Part shown: positions 52,569 through 60,919 of the stretch, piece by piece
Layout of the letters: every line of letters starts with the position of its first letter
Position numbering within the stretch: position 1 is the stretch's first letter
From: Rhizobium sp. BG4
GTDB taxonomy: Bacteria > Pseudomonadota > Alphaproteobacteria > Rhizobiales > Rhizobiaceae
Length of the DNA: 64,000 nt
Assembly: GCF_016864575.1 (NCBI RefSeq)
Contig: NZ_CP044126.1
Span: forward strand, 124,001 to 188,000
Direction of reading: 5' to 3'
Translations under genes and position numbers: made by a program
The notes under the pieces: generated by a model
Told to the model about the DNA's origin: nothing
Databases searched by the model: none
The model's input: the letters and a program-made list of their open reading frames with translations, nothing else

Positions 52569-54146
52569 TTACTTGTCCTTCCAGGTCTTGGCGAAGATGT
52601 TGTTGCCAAGCGGGATCTGCAGGAAGCCATGAACCTTCTTGCTAAGAGCGACCGGATAGGGCGTCTCGTAGAGCGAAACGATCGGGCCCTGATCGTTGTA
52701 GATCTCCTGCATCTTCGCATATTGGTCGGCGCGCTTCTTCGGATCCATCTCCTTCTGCGACGCCTCGAAGAGCTGGTCGGCTTCGTCGTTCTTCCAGCCG
52801 CTATGCAGCGCGTCGATCGTCTTGGAATAGACGAAGTAGGAGGTGATCTCGTTCGGGTCGGCGATATCGTCGGTCCAGGCCGCGTTGCGCATCACGAACG
52901 TGCCGTCGCGATATTGCTGGGTGCGGGTCGGGTTGTCGACCTGCTGCAGCTCGAGCTTGATGCCGATCTGCGCCCACATCTGCTGCAGCGCCGTGGAGAT
53001 GCCGACTTCGTCCTGGTTGCCGGCAAGCACGAGAATGCTGGTCGAGAAGCCGTTTTCGAAGCCCGCTTCCTTCATCAGGCTCTTCGCCTTCTCGATGTCA
53101 TAGGGATAGAGCGGCTTGTCGCCGACATGCAGCGGCGTTGCCGTCGACATGTAGGAGGTCTGCGGCGTGCCGACGCCGTGGGTGACAATCTGGATGATCG
53201 CGTCCTTGTTGACGGCATAGTTCATCGCCTGGCGCACCTTGACGTTGGACAGCGGATTGTCCTTGCCACCAAGCTGCGGGCGCACGTTCAGGGTTATGTA
53301 TTCGACGCGGGTCGATGGGAAGAGCTCCATGTCGAGATTGCCGGCCGACTTCAGCTCTTCGACGCGCGAATAGGGAATGAATTCGGCGCCGTCGATTTCG
53401 CCAGAGGTCAGCTTGAGAATGCGGGTGGCATCATCCGGGATGAGCTCGAAGTCGATCCCGTCGAGATAAGGCAGCGGTTTGCCGTCCTCACCCTTGCCCC
53501 AGTAATATTCGTTGCGCACCAGCTTCATGCTGGAGCCGCGATCCCAGGATTTCAGCATGAACGGGCCGGAGCCGACGGGATGCTCGGCGAAGGCCTTGGC
53601 CTTTTCCTCCTCCGTGGCACCCGGCGATGCCTCGAATGTCTTCTCGGGCAGGATGCCGGTGTTGAAGACGGTGAGCGCTGCCAGAATGGCTGGATCGGGA
53701 TGCTTGAGCTTGATGATGACGGTCTTGTCGCCTTCGGTCGTCACGTCCTCAATGGACTCGATCATGAAGCCCCAGATGCCGTTGTCCTTCTTGGAGGCGC
53801 GCTTCAGCGACCAGGCGACGTCGCCGGGGGTGATCGGGGAGCCATCGGAGAACTTGATGCCGTCGCGCAGTGTCAGCGTCACGCTCATGCCGTCGTCGGC
53901 AAGCTTGTAGGCGCTGGCGAGACCCGGCTGTACGCCCTTGCCGTCATCAGTCGGCAGAAGCAGTGTGTCGTAGAGGTTGGACAGGATCCAGATATCGACA
54001 TTGGCGTCGTTCAGCACCGGATCGAGAAACAGGCTGTCGGCATAACGGCCGTAGACCAGCGTGCCGCCCCGCTCCAGGGCAAATGCAGACACACCGGTGC
54101 TCAATAGAACTGCAGCGGCAATGGCCGCCCGAGCGATCATTCTCAT
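52569..54146 (-). CDS. Peptide-type (family 5) ABC binding protein
   Basis: A 525-residue DppA/OppA-like protein with signal peptide and cleavage near AFA-LE at about residue 24. It shows GLASAYKLADDGMSVTLTLR, KFSDGSPITPGDVAWSLKR and EHPVGSGPFML. It is first in the leftward operon binding protein-permeases-ATPases-M32 peptidase, and its promoter is shared with the divergent GntR-led catabolic operon. It is paralogous to the protein at 39324-40838. Confidence 0.9.
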   Translation of the reverse strand: MRMIARAAIAAAVLLSTGVSAFALERGGTLVYGRYADSLFLDPVLNDANVDIWILSNLYDTLLLPTDDGKGVQPGLASAYKLADDGMSVTLTLRDGIKFSDGSPITPGDVAWSLKRASKKDNGIWGFMIESIEDVTTEGDKTVIIKLKHPDPAILAALTVFNTGILPEKTFEASPGATEEEKAKAFAEHPVGSGPFMLKSWDRGSSMKLVRNEYYWGKGEDGKPLPYLDGIDFELIPDDATRILKLTSGEIDGAEFIPYSRVEELKSAGNLDMELFPSTRVEYITLNVRPQLGGKDNPLSNVKVRQAMNYAVNKDAIIQIVTHGVGTPQTSYMSTATPLHVGDKPLYPYDIEKAKSLMKEAGFENGFSTSILVLAGNQDEVGISTALQQMWAQIGIKLELQQVDNPTRTQQYRDGTFVMRNAAWTDDIADPNEITSYFVYSKTIDALHSGWKNDEADQLFEASQKEMDPKKRADQYAKMQEIYNDQGPIVSLYETPYPVALSKKVHGFLQIPLGNNIFAKTWKDK

Positions 54147-54187
54147 GGCATTCCCCTTTTATATTTGGTCTGACTGTTATTATTGGC

Positions 54188-54288
54188 TATAACGATTTCA
54201 CGCCAAAAAATGACTGTCAACCAGTTTTTATCCAGCAACCCTAAGACGCTTCGCTTGCCTGCAAGCGGATTTCGAGCTAACCGTTATA
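54188..54288. promoter_or_regulatory. Candidate GntR operators in the divergent promoter
   Basis: A perfect 16-bp palindrome CGCTTGC-CT-GCAAGCG lies at 54252-54267, midway between the divergent starts. TATAACG (54188-54194) and its complement CGTTATA (54282-54288) flank it. Position and symmetry suggest binding sites of the GntR regulator encoded alongside. Confidence 0.55.
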
Positions 54289-54319
54289 TATAAATAGAAC
54301 AGCTAGCCGAACGGGTTTC

Positions 54320-55330
54320 ATGGACTTCTTCATCGACCGGGATTTGCCAGTTCCGCTGCGCACGCAGCTTCAGGGCCTTATCGAATACGGTATCGCCTGC
54401 GGTGAACTGGCGCCCGGCGAAGCGCTGCCATCAGTCCGGGATCTGGCGGAAAAGGTTGGAGTGGCGCCGATGACGGTGAGCCAGGTCTATGCCGATCTCA
54501 AGGCTGCGGGACTGATCGATACGCGTCCCGGCTCCGGCACCTTCGTCAGCGACAGCCACCAGGCGCGGCTTGCGGCGCGCGCCGATACCACCGATCTGCA
54601 TCTCCATATCGACCAGTTGATCGACGAGAGCCAGCGGCTCGGCATCCGTACCGCCGACCTCGTCTCGCTCGTCAATGCGCGGGCCTTCTACCGAGACAGC
54701 ATCGGTCCGCGGCTGCGGATCGTCATGATCGGCATTTTCCAGGATGCGACGGCAAGTTACGCGCGTTTCATCGCTGCCCGTCTCGGCCGCGAGGTGACGG
54801 TCGAGCCGCTGACGGTCGCCTCGATCGAGCGCGATCCGGCCGCCAAGGCGCGTGCCAATTCCGCCGACCTTGCCGTGACCTTCGCCAACCGGCATCGCGA
54901 AGTGGCGACGCTGGTTGCTAATACCAAGGTGGTGACGATCAGCTTCACGCCATCGGAGGAGACGCGCCGGGCGCTGGCCTCGCTGGATTCGCTTGCCTCG
55001 ATCGCCGTCGTCTCCCGCTTCCCGGATTTCCTGCCGATCATGAAGAGCGGCGTACAGCGCTTCGCCCCGCATGTCAGCGAGATCAGCGCCACGACGCTGG
55101 AGGCCAAGGACCTCGAAGAGCTGCTCTCGAAGGTCTCGGTCGTTATCTACGCATCCGGCGCCGAGAGCGTCACCGGCCTGCTGCCCGAGGGCGTGCAGGC
55201 GATCGAATACCGCCATGCTCCTGATACCGCCGATATCGAACGGGTGATCGTGCCGATCATCCGTGCTGCGGGCGTGCAGGCGCAGGGCGAGGAAAGCCCG
55301 AAACGGAACGAAGCCGACGCGAAGGTCTAG
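54320..55330 (+). CDS. GntR-family regulator with ligand-binding C-terminus
   Basis: The 336-residue protein has an N-terminal GntR winged helix (GELAPGEALPSVRDLAEKVGVAPMT, through PGSGTFVSD) and a roughly 240-residue C-terminal region. That region, IGIFQDATASYARFIAA onward, looks like an alpha/beta effector domain rather than a FadR, UTRA or aminotransferase domain. It is 14 bases upstream of the creatininase gene and divergent from the peptide-type ABC operon, so it probably controls both. ATG 54320. Confidence 0.85.
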   Translation: MDFFIDRDLPVPLRTQLQGLIEYGIACGELAPGEALPSVRDLAEKVGVAPMTVSQVYADLKAAGLIDTRPGSGTFVSDSHQARLAARADTTDLHLHIDQLIDESQRLGIRTADLVSLVNARAFYRDSIGPRLRIVMIGIFQDATASYARFIAARLGREVTVEPLTVASIERDPAAKARANSADLAVTFANRHREVATLVANTKVVTISFTPSEETRRALASLDSLASIAVVSRFPDFLPIMKSGVQRFAPHVSEISATTLEAKDLEELLSKVSVVIYASGAESVTGLLPEGVQAIEYRHAPDTADIERVIVPIIRAAGVQAQGEESPKRNEADAKV

Positions 55331-55344
55331 GAAAGGCAGATGCG

Positions 55345-56046
55345 ATGAGAGTATCGGAGACCAACTGGCAGCAGATCGAAGCCTATCTGAAGACCGATGA
55401 CCGGGCGATCCTGCCGCTCGGCAGTACCGAGCAGCACGCCGGCCTGTCGCTTTCGGTCGATTCCATCCTGTCCGAGAAGGTGGCGGCCGATGCGGCGGCG
55501 CCGCTCGGCATTCCTGTCTTCCCGGTCGTCGCATACGGCATCACGCCGTATTTTCTCGCCTATCCCGGCACGATCAGCATCCGGCAGGAGACCTATATCC
55601 GGCTGGTGCGTGACATTCTCGATGGGCTGAGGCTGCAGGGTTTTCGCCGCATCCTCATCGTCAACGGTCACGGCGGCAATCAGCCGGCGGGCAGCATGGC
55701 GATCGAGTGGATGGCAGACAATCCCGACACGGCCGTCAAGTTCCACAACTGGTGGAACTCGCCGAAGACCTTCGCCAAGGTACAGGAAATCGATACGGTC
55801 GCCTCGCATGCCTCCTGGATGGAGAACTTCCCCTGGACGCGTCTTGAAGGTGTCAAGCAGCCGACGCAGCAGAAGCCGATGATCGATCTTGCCCGCATGC
55901 GGGTGATGTCACCCGATGCCGTGAAGGCCTATCTCGGCGACGGCAATTTCGGCGGCTACTACGAGCGGCCTGATGAGGAAATGCAGGCAATCTGGGATGT
56001 GGCGGTCGAAGAGACGCGCGCGCTTCTCGAAGGAGGCTGGGCGTGA
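55345..56046 (+). CDS. Creatininase-family amidohydrolase
   Basis: A 233-residue creatinine amidohydrolase-family protein: LPLGSTEQHAGLSLSVDSI carries the Glu/His/Asp metal ligands, and ILIVNGHGGNQPAG the second signature. These metalloenzymes open cyclic or linear amide bonds (creatinine, formylated pyrimidines, mycofactocin-type peptides). In this operon it accompanies M20 and aspartoacylase-family enzymes, so stepwise cleavage of an amide compound is likely; true creatinine use is unproven. A GAAAGGCAG ribosome site precedes ATG 55345. Confidence 0.86.
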   Translation: MRVSETNWQQIEAYLKTDDRAILPLGSTEQHAGLSLSVDSILSEKVAADAAAPLGIPVFPVVAYGITPYFLAYPGTISIRQETYIRLVRDILDGLRLQGFRRILIVNGHGGNQPAGSMAIEWMADNPDTAVKFHNWWNSPKTFAKVQEIDTVASHASWMENFPWTRLEGVKQPTQQKPMIDLARMRVMSPDAVKAYLGDGNFGGYYERPDEEMQAIWDVAVEETRALLEGGWA

Positions 56047-57059
56047 GCGATCCGATCCTGATCTGGGGCGCGGGCGCCATCGGAGGCACGCTCGGCGCCG
56101 CCTTCATCCGGGCCGGCCATGAGGTGATCTTCGTCGACAACGTCAAGGACCACGTCGATGCCATCAATACGAAGGGGCTGAAGATCGTCGGCCCGATCTT
56201 CGAGGATGTGGTCCAGGCGAAGGCCTGCCTGCCCGAAGATCTCAAGGGCACCTACAGCCGGACATTCCTCTGCGTGAAGGCGCATCACACCGAGGCGGCG
56301 GCACAGATGCTGGTCGAGCATCTCGCCTCCGACGGCTATGTCGTCTCGGCGCAGAACGGTCTCAACGAGCGGGTGATCGCGCGGATCACCGGCGAAAACC
56401 GGGTCATCGGCTGCTTCGTCAATTTCGGCGCCGATTATCTGGAGCCGGGTGTCGTCCAATACAGCGGCCACGGCGCCGTGGTGATCGGCGAGCTCGACGG
56501 GCGGTTTACGGACCGCGCCGAAGATATCTACGACCTGATGAAGCAGTTCGAGCCCAAGGCGCTGATCACCAACAACATCTGGGGTTTCCTCTGGGGCAAG
56601 CTGATCTACGGCGCGCTGCTCTTCGGCACGGCGCTCACCAATGACAGCATCGCCGATGTGCTCGACGATCCGGTCGCGAGACCGGTGCTACGCAAGCTGG
56701 CGCTCGAAGTGGCGACCGTCGCCGCCATCAACAATATCCGGCCGGAAGCCTTCGACGGTTTCGATCCGGCAGCCTTCGGGCCGTTGGCGACGCCGGAGCA
56801 GACCAGCAAATCCTTCGACGACATGTCGGTGCACAACCGCAAATCGGTGAAATCGCATTCCGGCATCTGGCGCGATCTCGCGGTGCGCAAGCGCAAGACC
56901 GAGGTCGATGCGCAGGTGCTGCCGGTGGTCGAGATCGGCAAGGAATCGCGCGTGCCGACACCGCTTGCTGCCCGGGTCATCGAGATGATCCACGAGATCG
57001 AGGACGGCAAGCGGCCGCTTTCGATGGAGAATATCGAAGAGCTTGCGAGGCTGGCATGA
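56043..57059 (+). CDS. Ketopantoate reductase-family oxidoreductase
   Basis: A 338-residue NAD(P)H-dependent reductase with the Rossmann motif GAGAIGG at residues 9-15 and later segments including NNIWGFLWGKLIYGALL with the catalytic Lys. It starts at GTG 56043, overlapping the creatininase stop by 4 bases. Family members reduce 2-ketopantoate or related 2-oxo acids. Inside this catabolic operon it is likely a pathway enzyme rather than PanE for pantothenate synthesis. Confidence 0.83.
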   Translation: MSDPILIWGAGAIGGTLGAAFIRAGHEVIFVDNVKDHVDAINTKGLKIVGPIFEDVVQAKACLPEDLKGTYSRTFLCVKAHHTEAAAQMLVEHLASDGYVVSAQNGLNERVIARITGENRVIGCFVNFGADYLEPGVVQYSGHGAVVIGELDGRFTDRAEDIYDLMKQFEPKALITNNIWGFLWGKLIYGALLFGTALTNDSIADVLDDPVARPVLRKLALEVATVAAINNIRPEAFDGFDPAAFGPLATPEQTSKSFDDMSVHNRKSVKSHSGIWRDLAVRKRKTEVDAQVLPVVEIGKESRVPTPLAARVIEMIHEIEDGKRPLSMENIEELARLA

Positions 57060-57802
57060 ACATTTCCTTCGAGGGAAAGACGGTGGTCGTGACCGGGGCA
57101 GCGCATGGCTTCGGCCGCTCGATTGCCGAGGGGTTTGCGAGCCGCGGCGCACGGGTCCATGTCTGCGACGTCAATGCGGCGGGGCTGGCGGAGACGGTGA
57201 AGCTCTGCGGCGACAGGACGAGCGCCCATGTGCTCGACGTCGGCAATCGGACCGATGTGCAGGCGCTGGTGCCTGAGTTTGGCGATGTTGACATCCTCGT
57301 CAACAATGCCGGTGGCGTGCGCGGCCAGGTCGGCCGGCCGATCGAGGACATATCCGAGAGCGACTGGCAGGGGATATTCGACGTCAATCTGTCGGGCGCC
57401 TTCTTCATGTCGCAGGCGGTCGCGCCTGTCATGAAGAAGCGCAAGTCCGGCCGCATCATCAATATTTCGAGCGGCGCCGGCCTTGGTATTTCGCTGACCG
57501 GCATCCAGGCCTATGCCAGCGCCAAGGCCGGGCAGATCGGCCTGACGCGGCAGCTGGCCCACGAGCTTGGCCCCTGGGGCATCACGGTCAACAATGTCGC
57601 CCCCGGTTTCGTCCGCTCCAATCCAACCACCGAGCGGCAGTGGGACGCGATGGGCGAGGAAGGGCAGGCGCGGCTGTTGCAGAACATTGCGCTGAAGCGC
57701 CTCGGCGTGCCGGAAGATATTGCCGCCATGGTGATGTTCTTTGCCTCCGATTATGCCGGCTGGGTTTCCGGCCAGGTCATCAGCGTGGATGGCGGCAAAT
57801 GA
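57056..57802 (+). CDS. SDR-family dehydrogenase
   Basis: A 248-residue classical SDR: TGAAHGFG (residues 13-20) binds the nucleotide, NNAGG follows, and the catalytic Ser138/139, Tyr153 and Lys157 are present, the last two in QAYASAKAG. It overlaps both neighbours by 4 bases. Asp39 after the second strand favours NAD. It probably oxidises a hydroxy intermediate of the pathway. Confidence 0.88.
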   Translation: MNISFEGKTVVVTGAAHGFGRSIAEGFASRGARVHVCDVNAAGLAETVKLCGDRTSAHVLDVGNRTDVQALVPEFGDVDILVNNAGGVRGQVGRPIEDISESDWQGIFDVNLSGAFFMSQAVAPVMKKRKSGRIINISSGAGLGISLTGIQAYASAKAGQIGLTRQLAHELGPWGITVNNVAPGFVRSNPTTERQWDAMGEEGQARLLQNIALKRLGVPEDIAAMVMFFASDYAGWVSGQVISVDGGK

Positions 57803-59169
57803 GCGTCGAGACCTATCTGGAAGAGAATTATCCGGCAGCCCTCGAAGACCTGAAGGCCTTCTGCCGGATCCCGAGCGTCAGCACCGATCCGGCCTTCATC
57901 GATGGGATCCATCAGGCGGCCGCCTTCGTTGTGTCGCGGCTGCAGAAGGCAGGCTTCGCTTCCGTCGAGATGTTGCAAACCGGCGGCCATCCGGCCGTCT
58001 ACGGCGAGATCATCGCTGATCCCAAACTGCCGACCTTCCTTGTCTACGGCCACTACGATGTCCAGCCGCCGGACCCGCTGGAGAAATGGCAGACCCCGCC
58101 CTTCGAGCCGGACGAGCGCAATGGCAGGCTCTATGCCCGCGGCGTCTCGGACGACAAGGGGCCGTTGCTGATCCCGATCCTCGTCGCCGAAGCCTTCATG
58201 CGCGTCGAAGGCAGGTTGCCGGTCAATCTGAAGGTGCTGATCGAGGGCGAGGAGGAATCCGGCAGCCCGCATTTTGCGCCGACGCTGGAAAAGTATCGCG
58301 AGAAGCTCCGCTGCGATCTGGTGCTTTCGGCCGATGGCGCCATGTGGCGGCCGGACAAGCCGTCCATCACCGTCGCAAGCCGCGGTCTGGCTGCCCTCGA
58401 TATCACCGTGACGGGCGCGGCCAAGGATTTGCATTCCGGCCGCCACGGCGGCAGCGCACCGAACCCGATTGCTGCGCTTTCGGCGCTGCTCGCTTCGATG
58501 CATGGCCCGGATGGCCGGGTCAGCGTCGAGGGCTTTCTCGATGGTGCGACGCCTCCCGATCCGCGCATCCTGACGGCGGTCGACGCCTCGAATTTCGACA
58601 GTGCCGCTTATTACCGCGAGATCGGCGTTGCTGGCGGCGATCCGATCGATACTGGCCGCGAACTGCTGATCCGCCAGTGGCTGGAGCCGACGCTGGAGTT
58701 CAACGGCATCTCGGGCGGCTATCAGGGTAAGGGTACCAAGACGGTCATCCCGAATGCCGCTGGCGCCAAGATCACTTGCCGTCTCGTCGCGGGGCAGAAG
58801 CCGGATACGGTTATCGCTGCGATCACCCGCCACCTGCAGCAGCGCCTGCCGAAGGGTTTCCAGCTCGAAATCCATCGCCATGGGCCGGGCAGCGAGGCCG
58901 ATTTCGTCGATCCTGATCTGCCGGCGCTGAAAATCTCGGAAGAGGTGCTGGGCGAGTTGCTGGGCCAGAAGCCGCTGCGCGTTGCCATGGGCGCCACGAT
59001 CCCGATCGGCAGCGCCTTCCGCCAGCATCTCGGCTGTGCGGCGATCTTCTTCTCATTCTCGACGGCGGATGAGGATTACCACGCACCGAACGAATTCTTC
59101 CGGCTTTCGAATTTCAAGCTGGGCATGCGCGCCTGGACCATGCTGCTGCGACGGCTCGCCGCCGCCTGA
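57799..59169 (+). CDS. M20-family metallopeptidase/deacylase
   Basis: A 456-residue M20 enzyme from ATG 57799, overlapping the SDR stop by 4 bases. Metal and catalytic residues are His85 and Asp87 in YGHYDVQPPDP, Asp118 in GVSDDKG, and Glu151/Glu152 in EGEEESGS. An AKDLHSGRHGG region marks the dimerisation domain. It hydrolyses dipeptides or N-acyl amino acids in the cytoplasm. Length and motif set are closest to the CNDP-like dipeptidase group. Confidence 0.88.
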   Translation: MSVETYLEENYPAALEDLKAFCRIPSVSTDPAFIDGIHQAAAFVVSRLQKAGFASVEMLQTGGHPAVYGEIIADPKLPTFLVYGHYDVQPPDPLEKWQTPPFEPDERNGRLYARGVSDDKGPLLIPILVAEAFMRVEGRLPVNLKVLIEGEEESGSPHFAPTLEKYREKLRCDLVLSADGAMWRPDKPSITVASRGLAALDITVTGAAKDLHSGRHGGSAPNPIAALSALLASMHGPDGRVSVEGFLDGATPPDPRILTAVDASNFDSAAYYREIGVAGGDPIDTGRELLIRQWLEPTLEFNGISGGYQGKGTKTVIPNAAGAKITCRLVAGQKPDTVIAAITRHLQQRLPKGFQLEIHRHGPGSEADFVDPDLPALKISEEVLGELLGQKPLRVAMGATIPIGSAFRQHLGCAAIFFSFSTADEDYHAPNEFFRLSNFKLGMRAWTMLLRRLAAA

Positions 59170-59195
59170 GACGATCTAGTGATGGAGGATAAGCG

Positions 59196-60113
59196 ATGAC
59201 CGCCCTGCCAGCCTTGAGGACCGGAAAGCCCCGATCCGAGTTGGGCCATATCAAGCCGACGGCGGAACTCGAAATCCCCTATGCAATCATCGAAGGAGCC
59301 GAGGCGGGGCCGTGCCTGCTGGTGACCGCCGGTGTCCACGGTTCGGAATATTGCTCGATCGAAGCGGCGGTCCGGCTGATGAAGACCAAGCCGGAGGAGA
59401 TCAGGGGCACGCTGCTCATCCTGCCGATCCTCAATGTCGAGGCCTTTCACCGGCGCAACATCTACATCATGCCGCAGGACGGCAAGAACCTGAACCGGAT
59501 GTTCCCCGGCAAGCCTGACGGCACGACCAGCGAGCAGCTTGCCCACTGGCTGGTCACCGAAGTCTTTCCGAAGGCCGATGCCTATATCGATTGCCATGGC
59601 GGCGATCTCGACGAGGGCCTCGAACCCTTCACGATCTTCCCGGCCGGTTGCGAGAAATCGCAGGCGCTTGCTGCCGCATTCGGCATCAAGATCGCGGTCG
59701 CAGCCGGCGGTTCGGGCTATACGGTCGATGCCTCTCACAAGCTCGGCATTCCCAGCATCCTGCCGGAGGTCAGCGGCAACGGTCTCTGGGGCGAGGCGAC
59801 GGTGACGCAGATGACCGACGGTATCCGCCGGGTGATGCAGCATATCGGCATGCTCCCGGGCACGGCGCAGGTAACCAAGCTTGACGTCGTGACCATGTGG
59901 GTACCAACCGCATCCGCCAAAGGTCTCTGGTATCCGGCAAAGGATCTCGGCGACCGCGTGATCGCAGGTGAGGTGCTTGGCGAGATCAGGGACGTCTTCG
60001 GCGGAACGCTGGCCACCATCCGCTCGGAAAAAGCAGGCTTCATTCTCTACCGGCTGACCAGTCTGTCGGTGAACGAGAAGGAAGCGCTGCTTGGCGTCGG
60101 GACACCGGTCTGA
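59196..60113 (+). CDS. Succinylglutamate desuccinylase/aspartoacylase-family deacylase
   Basis: A 305-residue M14-like deacylase with zinc ligands His48 and Glu51 in GVHGSEY and His134 in DCHGGD. These enzymes remove acyl groups from N-acyl amino acids, and a subgroup cleaves N-acetyl-diaminobutyrate (DoeB, ectoine pathway). It is last in the GntR-led operon, 26 bases after the M20 gene, and has GGAGGATAAGCG upstream of ATG 59196. No ectoine hydrolase (doeA) is present, so the DoeB route is not supported. Confidence 0.87.
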   Translation: MTALPALRTGKPRSELGHIKPTAELEIPYAIIEGAEAGPCLLVTAGVHGSEYCSIEAAVRLMKTKPEEIRGTLLILPILNVEAFHRRNIYIMPQDGKNLNRMFPGKPDGTTSEQLAHWLVTEVFPKADAYIDCHGGDLDEGLEPFTIFPAGCEKSQALAAAFGIKIAVAAGGSGYTVDASHKLGIPSILPEVSGNGLWGEATVTQMTDGIRRVMQHIGMLPGTAQVTKLDVVTMWVPTASAKGLWYPAKDLGDRVIAGEVLGEIRDVFGGTLATIRSEKAGFILYRLTSLSVNEKEALLGVGTPV

Positions 60114-60157
60114 CACCCGCATATCACGGAACCGTCACGCGAGATTAAATTTTCGTC

Positions 60158-60192
60158 ATATATCGCGATATATCTTGATTGCCGATATATCG
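60158..60192 (+). promoter_or_regulatory. PadR operator palindromes
   Basis: ATATATCGCGATATAT (60158-60173) is a perfect 16-bp palindrome, and CGATATATCG (60183-60192) a second, 9 bases later, just before the padR start at 60212. AT-rich palindromes of this kind are typical of PadR autoregulation sites. Confidence 0.7.
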
Positions 60193-60211
60193 GGACGATA
60201 GGTTCCGCCGC

Positions 60212-60766
60212 ATGACCGGCCGAGACCTGCATTTTTCCGATGATGCCCGCCCTGAAGACGAGCGGGACGATCACCCCGGGCGCCATCCGCGTGGCGGGCG
60301 CGGGCGGCGGCTGTTCGATTATGGGGATCTGCGTCTTCTCATCCTGGCGATGATCGTCGAGCGTCCGGCGCACGGCTATGAACTGATCAAGGCGATCGAG
60401 GAGCGTCTCGGCGGCAGCTATTCGCCGAGCCCCGGCGTCATCTATCCAACGCTCTCCTGGCTCGACGATATGGGCTACGCCTCCATCACGCTCGAAGACG
60501 GCGGCCGCAAGCTCTACCGGCCGACGGCGGAAGGGCGGCTCTTCGTCGATGCGAATAGAAAGCAGATCGACGATATCCTGGCGCGCGCTGTCATCGCCGG
60601 TGAGCGTGGTCCGCCGCGCGATGCGCCCGATGAGGTGGTGCGCGGCATGCAAAACATCAAAATGGCCTTGCGGATGAAATTGCGGCAAGGCGCCGTCACT
60701 AAAGAGACGATCAGCGCTGTCGCCGAGGCTCTCGATGAGGCAGCCCGCAAGATCGAGCAGAGCTGA
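60212..60766 (+). CDS. PadR-family repressor of the RND pump
   Basis: A 184-residue PadR protein from ATG 60212. After a His/Arg-rich N-terminal tail (about residues 1-34) comes the PadR winged helix (LLILAMIVERPAHGYELIKAIEE through SPGVIYPTLSWLDDMGYA) and a C-terminal dimerisation helix pair. It is followed by an RND adaptor and pump on the same strand and preceded by two palindromic sites, so it most likely represses itself and the pump. The inducer is unknown. The His-rich tail could sense metal, but this is speculative. Confidence 0.88.
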   Translation: MTGRDLHFSDDARPEDERDDHPGRHPRGGRGRRLFDYGDLRLLILAMIVERPAHGYELIKAIEERLGGSYSPSPGVIYPTLSWLDDMGYASITLEDGGRKLYRPTAEGRLFVDANRKQIDDILARAVIAGERGPPRDAPDEVVRGMQNIKMALRMKLRQGAVTKETISAVAEALDEAARKIEQS

Positions 60767-60919
60767 GAGCTTGCCGTGCCGCCTGCGCTTTGACGAGCTG
60801 CGGCGGGGTGCGGACGAAACCGATTTCGCGGTCCGCCGTTATAGCGGCGGCCGCCATTGCAAATCACGAACTGCCTGCATTGCCTCCCAAGCGATCGCCA
60901 GGCGACACAGGAGCCTTGA

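Noticed and set aside
59196..60113. Ectoine degradation (DoeB)
   Set aside because: The aspartoacylase-family fold fits, but no DoeA-type ectoine hydrolase or other doe/eut genes are in the operon.
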